A DNA stretch of 12,249 nt, from NCBI GenBank assembly GCA_965363675.1, contig CBDTTW010000090.1, positions 1 through 12,249 on the forward strand, given 5' to 3'. The position numbers and the translations under genes are program-made. The DNA is from CBDTTW01 sp965363675 (GTDB taxonomy: Bacteria > Bacteroidota > Rhodothermia > Rhodothermales > DASSAV01). Shown here one piece after another: positions 7,452 to 12,249 of the stretch (position 1 is its first letter; the number at the start of each line of letters is the position of its first letter). Below the pieces are notes generated by a model. The model was not told the DNA's origin, searched no databases, and was given only the letters and a program-made list of their open reading frames with translations.

Positions 7452-8629
7452 GCGAGAACGCCGCGCGGGTCGTGCTGAAGCCGGGGCGCGAGCGCTCGGT
7501 GGCGCGCCGCCACCCCTGGCTGTTCAGCGGAGCCATCGGGCGCGTAGAGGGCGCGCCGGGGCCGGGCGAGACGGTGGCGGTGCACAGCGCCGGGGGCGAG
7601 TTGCTGGGCCGGGGGGCCTGGTCGGCGGCCTCGCAGCTCCGGGTGCGCCTCTGGACGTTCGGCGAGGAGCCCGTGGACGCCGCGTTTTTCCGCGCGCGCA
7701 TCGCGCAGGCCGTGGCGGGGCGCACGCTCGGCGAGGGGCAGGCCCGGCGCCTGGTCAACGCCGAGTCGGACGGGCTGCCGGGCCTCGTCGTGGATTACTA
7801 CGACGGCTTCGCGGTGTGCCAGTTCCTGAGCGCCGGCGCCGAGCGCCGCCGCGCCGAGGTCGTGCAGGCGCTTCAGCAGATCCTGAGCCCGCGCGGCCTC
7901 TACGAGCGTTCGGACGCGGAGGTGCGCCTCAAGGAGGGCCTCAAGCCGCGTAAGGGTTTGCTCGCCGGGGAGGCGCCGCCGGCGTTCATCGCCATCGACG
8001 AGGAGGGCTGCCGCTACCTCGTAGACGTAGTGGGAGGCCACAAAACCGGCTTTTACCTCGATCAGCGCCTCAATCGCCGCCTGGTGCGCAGCCTCGCAGC
8101 GGGCGCGGAAACGCTCAACTGCTTCGCCTACACCGGCGGCTTCGGACTGGCGGCGGCCGTGGGCGGGGCCGCCTCGACGCGCAACTTGGAGGCTTCGGGG
8201 GCGGCGCTCGCCGTGGCGACGCAAAACGCCGCGCTCAACGGCGTCGAGGACCGCTTCGAGGCCGTGCAGGGCGACGTGTTCCGGCTGCTGCGCCAATACC
8301 GCGACGAGCAGCGCCGCTTCGATCTGGTCGTGCTCGACCCGCCCAAGTTCGCCGAGACGACGGCCGCCGTCGAGGGCGCGTGCCGGGGGTATAAGGACGT
8401 GAATATGCTTGGGATGCAACTGCTGCGCCCGGGCGGGTTGCTGGTCACGTTTTCCTGCTCGGGCAGGGTGGGGGCCGATCTGTTCCAGAAGGTCGTCTCG
8501 GATGCCGCGCTCGACGCCGAGCGGGAGGCGCAGGTTTTGCACCGGCTCGGGCAGGCCGACGACCACCCGGTGCGCATACACTTTCCTGAGGGGTGGTACC
8601 TCAAGGGGCTCGTGTGCCGCATCGCCTGA
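7448..8629 (+). CDS. rlmI: Class I SAM-dependent rRNA methyltransferase, RlmI-like
   Basis: This 393-residue protein has the RlmI/YccW layout. An N-terminal PUA domain (about 7-80, with RHPWLFSGAI at 21-30) is followed by a linker domain (RLVNAESDGLPGLVVDYYDG, 101-120). A Rossmann methyltransferase core then carries GGHKTGFYLDQR (196-207), NCFAYTGGF (224-232), LDPPKF (296-301) and FSCS (335-338), whose Cys337 is the expected catalytic cysteine of 5-methylcytosine enzymes. RlmI of E. coli makes m5C1962 in 23S rRNA; the same target is inferred here. The residue usually acidic Asp in the SAM ribose-binding strand appears as Glu in NLEASG (246-251). The start overlaps the preceding stop as ATGA. 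The closest alternative is a related RlmK/RlmL-like paralogue, less likely given the PUA domain. Confidence 0.88.
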   Translation: MSENAARVVLKPGRERSVARRHPWLFSGAIGRVEGAPGPGETVAVHSAGGELLGRGAWSAASQLRVRLWTFGEEPVDAAFFRARIAQAVAGRTLGEGQARRLVNAESDGLPGLVVDYYDGFAVCQFLSAGAERRRAEVVQALQQILSPRGLYERSDAEVRLKEGLKPRKGLLAGEAPPAFIAIDEEGCRYLVDVVGGHKTGFYLDQRLNRRLVRSLAAGAETLNCFAYTGGFGLAAAVGGAASTRNLEASGAALAVATQNAALNGVEDRFEAVQGDVFRLLRQYRDEQRRFDLVVLDPPKFAETTAAVEGACRGYKDVNMLGMQLLRPGGLLVTFSCSGRVGADLFQKVVSDAALDAEREAQVLHRLGQADDHPVRIHFPEGWYLKGLVCRIA

Positions 8630-8701
8630 AGGCGCCCGGCCGACTTTTGCCGACGGAAACGTATTTTGAAACTTCTGCCTCACCCACAAACGCCTGCCTT
8701 T

Positions 8702-9340
8702 ATGAGCGCCGTTGAGCATGTTTACGAAGCCATCCTGACCGGGGACCAGCACGCCGCGCGCGAAGCCGTGGAGCAGGCGCTCGCGGAGGGCGCTGCGCCC
8801 GGCGACATCCTGAACGAGGGCATGATTGCAGCGATGGCCGAGGTCGGGCGACTGTTCGAGGAGGAAGAATATTTCGTGCCGGAGATGCTGATTTCGGCGC
8901 GCGCCATGAAGGAGGGGCTGGCGGTGCTCAAGCCGCGCCTCGTGACCGACGCCGTCGCCTCGGCGGGCACGGTGGCGGCGGGCACCGTCAAAGGCGACAT
9001 GCACGACATCGGCAAGAACCTGGTATGCACCATGCTGGAGGGCGCGGGCTTCGAGGTGATCGACCTGGGCGTGGACGTGCCGCCGGAGCGGTTCGTGGAG
9101 ACGGTGCGTGAGCGGGGGGCAGGCATCGTAGCCATGTCGGCGCTGCTCACGACGACGATGCCGAGCATGCGCGCCACCATCGAGGCGCTGGAGGCCGCCG
9201 GGTTGCGGCAGCGCGTGCGCGTCATGGTGGGGGGCGCTCCGGTGACCGAGGCGTACGCCCGGCAGATCGGCGCCGACGGCTACAGCACGGATGCCAGCCG
9301 CGCCGTGGCGCTGGCCCGCTCGCTCGCGGCGGCCTCGTGA
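8702..9340 (+). CDS. Corrinoid (cobalamin-binding) methyl-carrier protein, MtbC/MetH B12-domain-like
   Basis: This 212-residue protein carries a corrinoid whose cobalt shuttles a methyl group between two methyltransferases. An N-terminal helical cap (about 1-85, with ILNEGMIAAMAEVGRLFEEE and FVPEML at 58-63) is followed by a Rossmann-like B12 domain. That domain has GTVKGDMHDIGKN (94-106), with the DxHxxG lower-ligand motif and His101, then MSALLTTTM (145-153) and VGGAPV (176-181), the standard base-on corrinoid fingerprint. The ATG at 8702 gives the usual family length of about 210. A TTG at 8666 would add 12 residues with no family support. No Shine-Dalgarno sequence is evident. The stop overlaps the next start as GTGA. 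It heads the corrinoid cluster, 72 bases after rlmI. The donor methyltransferase partner is not in the window. Confidence 0.93.
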   Translation: MSAVEHVYEAILTGDQHAAREAVEQALAEGAAPGDILNEGMIAAMAEVGRLFEEEEYFVPEMLISARAMKEGLAVLKPRLVTDAVASAGTVAAGTVKGDMHDIGKNLVCTMLEGAGFEVIDLGVDVPPERFVETVRERGAGIVAMSALLTTTMPSMRATIEALEAAGLRQRVRVMVGGAPVTEAYARQIGADGYSTDASRAVALARSLAAAS

Positions 9341-10065
9341 ACGCGCTTCCCGGCGGGTCCGACGTGCTGGGGGCGCCGCCCCCGGCGGAAAGCCTCGCGC
9401 CCTCGGTCGATGCGCTGCTTCGGCGGCAGGGCGCCCCCGACCCGCAGCGGCTGCGCGCGCGCCGCCCGGATGTGGCGGCCGTGGCAGAGGAGGCGCGGCG
9501 GCAAGCGCAGGCCCTGGCGGCGCCCGCGTGGGCCGCGTCGGTGCAGCGCGTCGCATCGGTGCGGCACGACCGGGTGCTGCTGGCCTCGGGCGGCGGCTTT
9601 ACGGCCCCGCTCGCCGCGCGTGTGCTCGGGCGCGCCGAATACGTCTGCGCGGCCGTGTGCACCATCGGCCCCGCCCTCGAACAGGCCGTGTCGCAGGCGT
9701 ATGCCGATCATCCGGCTCTCGCCCTCGCCCTCGATGCGGCCGGCTCCGCTATCGTCGAAGCGCTCGCGGACGCCGCCGCCGCCCGCATTGGGGGCGCAGC
9801 AGGGGGGTGCGTCACGGCCCCGATAGCCCCCGGCCACGAAGGTTTCCCCCTCGACCCCGGACAGCGCGATCTCCTGCGGCTTTTCGCGGCTCCCGGGCTG
9901 CCGGTGACGCTCTCGGAAGCCGCCGCCCTCCGCCCCGCCAAGTCGGTGTCGTTCGTGGCGGGCATCGGGCCGGACGTGGAGGCCGGAGGCTCGGTATGCG
10001 ACTGGTGCGGCGCGCGGCTGCGGTGCCGCCTGCGGCGCGCCGAAGCGCCGGAGCCGCGCTCATGA
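9337..10065 (+). CDS. Stand-alone protein resembling the cobalamin-dependent methionine synthase activation domain
   Basis: This 242-residue protein is weakly conserved until about residue 75. It then matches the fold of the MetH C-terminal activation domain as found in stand-alone relatives: ALDAAGSAIVEALADAAAAR (131-150), APGHEGFPLDPGQRDLLRLF (164-183), VTLSEAAALRPAKSVSFVAG (190-209), and a C-terminal cysteine group C221-xx-C224-x5-C230. In MetH this domain binds SAM and remethylates oxidised cob(II)alamin; separate-subunit versions are known, for example in Thermotoga. Here the Arg and Tyr of the MetH RxPGY-type SAM segment are not conserved (APIAPGH), so SAM use is uncertain. Start is GTG at 9337, overlapping the corrinoid gene stop; the stop overlaps the next ATG (ATGA). 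Context strongly supports a role in handling the neighbouring corrinoid protein. The first 70 residues may be a separate helical domain. Confidence 0.72.
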   Translation: MNALPGGSDVLGAPPPAESLAPSVDALLRRQGAPDPQRLRARRPDVAAVAEEARRQAQALAAPAWAASVQRVASVRHDRVLLASGGGFTAPLAARVLGRAEYVCAAVCTIGPALEQAVSQAYADHPALALALDAAGSAIVEALADAAAARIGGAAGGCVTAPIAPGHEGFPLDPGQRDLLRLFAAPGLPVTLSEAAALRPAKSVSFVAGIGPDVEAGGSVCDWCGARLRCRLRRAEAPEPRS

Positions 10066-11849
10066 ACGCGCCGGAGCCTGCTGCCCCTGAGATCGTGGTG
10101 ACGTTCCTGCCGGAGCAGGCGCGCGCCGCGGCTCCGCTGGGCGCTACGCTGCTCGCGGCCGCCCAAGCGGCGCTCATCGGCCTGCGCGCCGACTGCGGCG
10201 GCATCGGCGCGTGCGAAGCCTGCTGCGTGCGTGTGGCCGCAGGGCGTATCAGCCCGCCCACGCTCCACGAAACGGTGATCCTCTCGGAAGAAGCTCTTGC
10301 GGACGGCTGGCGGCTGGCGTGCCAGGCGTGCGCCGAGGGCGATTGCGCCGTGGAAGCGCCCGCCGCCTCGCGCGAGGCGCCGCTGCGCACGCAAACGGCG
10401 CACGCTCCGGCGGCGCTCGGGTGGGACCCGGAGATCCGGACGGCCATCGCGGCGCCGGGCGCGGCGCTCGCGGAAGACGTATGGCAAGCCGCTGGGTTGG
10501 CCCGGCCGTCGCGGCTCAGCCCGGCCGCCGAGGCGCAGCGGAGGCGGTTGCAGGGCGCGTCGCGGGTCAAGCTCCTGGCGCGCCGCAGCACGGGCGAGGT
10601 CATCGGCGTGCGCCCGGCAGGAGCGGCGGCGCTGGGCCTCGCCGTCGATATCGGCACGACGAAAGTGGCGGCTTACCTGGTCGATCTGGAGTCGGGCGAG
10701 GTCGTGGAAGCGTTCGGGTTTCCGAATCCGCAGCAGGTTTACGGCGCGGATGTGATCGCCCGGGTGGCGGCGGCCGGGCGCTCGGAAGCCGCGCTGACGG
10801 AGTTGCTGCGCCGCAGCATCGGGCAGGCGGCGGCGCGGCTGTGCGCGGCGCACGGGGCGGCTCCGGAAGCCGTCGCCGAGGTCGTGGCGGTGGGCAACAC
10901 CGTGATGCACCACCTGCTGTTAGGGCTGCCGGTGGAGGGACTCGGGGCGGCGCCGTTCACGCCCGCTCGCCGCGAGCGCCTGTACGCGCCGGCGTCGCGT
11001 TTGGGGCTTGCCTTCAGCGAAGACGTTTGGCTCTACACGCCGCCCGTTATTGCAGGTTTCGTTGGGGCGGACCATGTATCGGCCCTAGTCGCTGCGGGCT
11101 TTGCGCGCCGTTCGGGAAGCGCGATGCTGCTCGACATCGGCACCAACACCGAGATCAGCCTGCTGCACGAGGGGCGTATCCTGGCCTGCTCGTGCGCCTC
11201 GGGCCCGGCCTTCGAGGGCGCGCAGATCCGCCAAGGCATGCGCGCCGTGCCGGGGGCCATCGAGCGCGTGCGCGCCCTGGAGGAGGGGAGCTGGACTATC
11301 GAAACGGTGGGAGGGGAGCCGCCCATAGGCTTCTGCGGCTCCGGCGTGCTCGACGCGGTAGCCGTCTTGCGCGCCGTGGGTGTGCTGGACCGTATGGGAC
11401 GCATGCGCGGCGAACGCGCGCTCCGCGACGCCTGCCGGGGCGGGGCGTACTGCGTCGTCGCGCCCGCCGCCGAGGGGCGCCGCGCCGTCGTGCTGACGCG
11501 CGCCGACGTGCAGCAGGTGCAGCTTGCCAAGGCCGCCGTTCGCACCGGCGTCGATTTGCTGCTGGCGCACGCGGGCCTGACGGCGGACCAGGTAGAGCGC
11601 TATATTGTAGCCGGCGCGTTCGGGGCGCACCTCGACCCGGCCCACGCCGCCGCCATCGGCATGCTGCCGGCTTCGGCGGTGGAGCGCACGGAGCAGGTGG
11701 GCAACGCCGCCGGGCAAGGGGCCGTGGGGTTGCTCGTCAACCGCGCCCTGCGCCGCGAGGCCGAGGCCCTCGGCGAGCGTGTGCAGCACCTCGAACTGAC
11801 GACGCACCCGCGTTTCGCGGATGCGTTTACCGATAACCTTTCGCTCTGA
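10062..11849 (+). CDS. Reductive activator of corrinoid proteins: [2Fe-2S] ferredoxin domain plus ASKHA ATPase (RACE/RamA-like, DUF4445)
   Basis: The 595 residues are typical for ATP-dependent activators that re-reduce inactive Co(II) corrinoid to Co(I). The N-terminal ferredoxin domain (about 10-100) has DCGGIGACEACCV with Cys45, Cys51 and Cys54, and the fourth ligand Cys87 in RLACQA; this is a plant-type [2Fe-2S] pattern, unlike the C-terminal [4Fe-4S] of archaeal RamA. A linker leads to the actin-like domain: AVDIGTTKVAAYLVDLESGE (194-213), NPQQVYGADVIARV (222-235), VAVGNTVMHHLLLG (275-288), LLDIGTNTEISL (356-367), CASGPAFEGAQIRQGMRAVP (378-397), GFCGSGVLDA (423-432) and VAGAFGAHLD (516-525). 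The frame is open further upstream, but the ATG at 10062 is right: it overlaps the previous stop as ATGA and begins just before the ferredoxin fold. The likely client is the corrinoid protein two genes upstream. Confidence 0.92.
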   Translation: MNAPEPAAPEIVVTFLPEQARAAAPLGATLLAAAQAALIGLRADCGGIGACEACCVRVAAGRISPPTLHETVILSEEALADGWRLACQACAEGDCAVEAPAASREAPLRTQTAHAPAALGWDPEIRTAIAAPGAALAEDVWQAAGLARPSRLSPAAEAQRRRLQGASRVKLLARRSTGEVIGVRPAGAAALGLAVDIGTTKVAAYLVDLESGEVVEAFGFPNPQQVYGADVIARVAAAGRSEAALTELLRRSIGQAAARLCAAHGAAPEAVAEVVAVGNTVMHHLLLGLPVEGLGAAPFTPARRERLYAPASRLGLAFSEDVWLYTPPVIAGFVGADHVSALVAAGFARRSGSAMLLDIGTNTEISLLHEGRILACSCASGPAFEGAQIRQGMRAVPGAIERVRALEEGSWTIETVGGEPPIGFCGSGVLDAVAVLRAVGVLDRMGRMRGERALRDACRGGAYCVVAPAAEGRRAVVLTRADVQQVQLAKAAVRTGVDLLLAHAGLTADQVERYIVAGAFGAHLDPAHAAAIGMLPASAVERTEQVGNAAGQGAVGLLVNRALRREAEALGERVQHLELTTHPRFADAFTDNLSL

Positions 11850-11896
11850 CGGCCCGGATGCCTCTCGGCGCCGCAGCGACCAGACGCTTGATCTCC

Positions 11897-11900
11897 GAGG
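11897..11900 (+). promoter_or_regulatory. Shine-Dalgarno GAGG for the homocysteine methyltransferase start
   Basis: GAGG lies seven bases before the ATG at 11908, an optimal spacing. This supports that start over other candidates, and it is one of the few convincing ribosome-binding sites in this window. The 58-base gap before it carries no other recognisable signal. Confidence 0.5.
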
Positions 11901-11907
11901 CGCACCT

Positions 11908-12249
11908 ATGAAAAGCAGCTTCCCGGACCGCCTCGCCGCAGGCGCGACGTTCGTGACGGACGGCGCCACCGGCACGAACCTGCAAGCCCGAGGCTTGCCG
12001 CCGGGCGCGCCCCCGGAGGCGTGGGTGCTGGAGCGCCCCGAGGCGGTCGCGGCGCTGCATGCGGCGTTCCTCGCGGCGGGCTCCGACATCATCCTGACGT
12101 GCACGTTCGGGGCGAACCCCTACCGGCTGCACGGCTCGGCGGCAGAGGGGCGCGAAGACGAGGTGAACGCGCGGGCGGCTGAGCTGGCGCTAGGCGCGGC
12201 CGAGGCGGCGGGCCGCCCCGTATGGACGGCGGGCTCGATGGGGCCTACG
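11908..12249 (+). CDS. Homocysteine S-methyltransferase domain protein, 3' end cut by window edge
   Basis: Only the first 114 residues are present. They match the N-terminal TIM-barrel strands of the homocysteine S-methyltransferase family (MetH module 1, BHMT, MmuM): FVTDGATGTNLQARGLPPG (15-33), PEAWVLERPEAVAALHAAFL (36-55), AGSDIILTCTFGANPYRL (57-74) and AGSMGPT at the right edge. Such proteins pass a methyl group to zinc-activated homocysteine, forming methionine. The zinc-binding cysteines lie later in the chain and are outside the window, so activity cannot be confirmed. With a separate corrinoid protein upstream, the likely role is the homocysteine half of a split cobalamin-dependent methionine synthase. 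A betaine- or S-methylmethionine-type enzyme is the alternative. Whether a folate-binding domain is fused downstream cannot be seen. Confidence 0.85.
   Translation, partial: MKSSFPDRLAAGATFVTDGATGTNLQARGLPPGAPPEAWVLERPEAVAALHAAFLAAGSDIILTCTFGANPYRLHGSAAEGREDEVNARAAELALGAAEAAGRPVWTAGSMGPT

Noticed and set aside
8646..8668. Promoter-like TATTTTG with upstream TTG before the corrinoid cluster
   Set aside because: The -7 match is one base short of TAnnTTTG, and the TTG spacing (16 bases) is too short; not strong enough to call.
8666..8701. TTG start adding 12 residues to the corrinoid protein
   Set aside because: The ATG at 8702 gives the normal family length, and the added residues match nothing typical of the family.
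7046..9556. Long 836-codon open frame on the minus strand
   Set aside because: It lies antisense to an unknown protein, rlmI and the corrinoid gene, is Arg/His/Ala-rich with no family motif, and is explained by few stop codons in GC-rich antisense frames.
9291..10061. Upstream extension of the RACE activator frame (would give 852 residues)
   Set aside because: The extension overlaps the corrinoid and activation-domain genes in another frame and is Arg/Gly-rich without motifs; the ATGA overlap at 10062 marks the true start.

Overview
The window is GC-rich, densely coding bacterial chromosome. It holds eleven complete protein genes plus one partial gene at each edge. No rRNA, tRNA, CRISPR array, insertion sequence or phage gene was seen. 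The longest gene-free stretch is about 186 bases. Many starts lack a clear Shine-Dalgarno sequence, and one divergent gap carries TATATTTG, a perfect match to the Bacteroidota-type -7 element (TAnnTTTG). With the high GC, this suggests a Rhodothermota/Bacteroidota-related organism (Rhodothermus/Salinibacter-like). That placement is an inference of moderate-to-low confidence.

Layout. 1-750 (minus): a YegS/diacylglycerol-kinase-type lipid kinase, cut by the window edge. 915-2893 (plus): btuF-like cobalamin-binding lipoprotein and btuC-like permease, overlapping by ATGA, with no ATPase gene after them. 3012-4052 (plus): long-chain polyprenyl diphosphate synthase, followed by a UUCG-capped hairpin. 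4120-4866 (plus): RNase Z-like metallo-beta-lactamase-fold hydrolase. 4876-5952 (minus): CorA-type metal channel, ending 9 bases from the hydrolase. 6139-8629 (plus): uppP, an unrecognised membrane-anchored 163-residue protein, and an RlmI-like rRNA methyltransferase, tightly packed. 8702 to the right edge (plus): a corrinoid methyl-transfer cluster.

The corrinoid cluster is the most interesting part. It encodes a MtbC/MetH-like corrinoid protein, a stand-alone protein resembling the MetH activation domain, an ASKHA/[2Fe-2S] reductive activator of corrinoid proteins (RACE/DUF4445 type), and the start of a homocysteine S-methyltransferase. The first three overlap by GTGA and ATGA, so they are probably translationally coupled. 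Together they look like a methionine synthase broken into separate polypeptides, with two candidate reactivation proteins side by side. Parts of such systems are known, so this is a notable variant rather than a wholly new system. The methyl donor cannot be told from this window. The btuF-btuC pair about 6 kb upstream would supply the cofactor.
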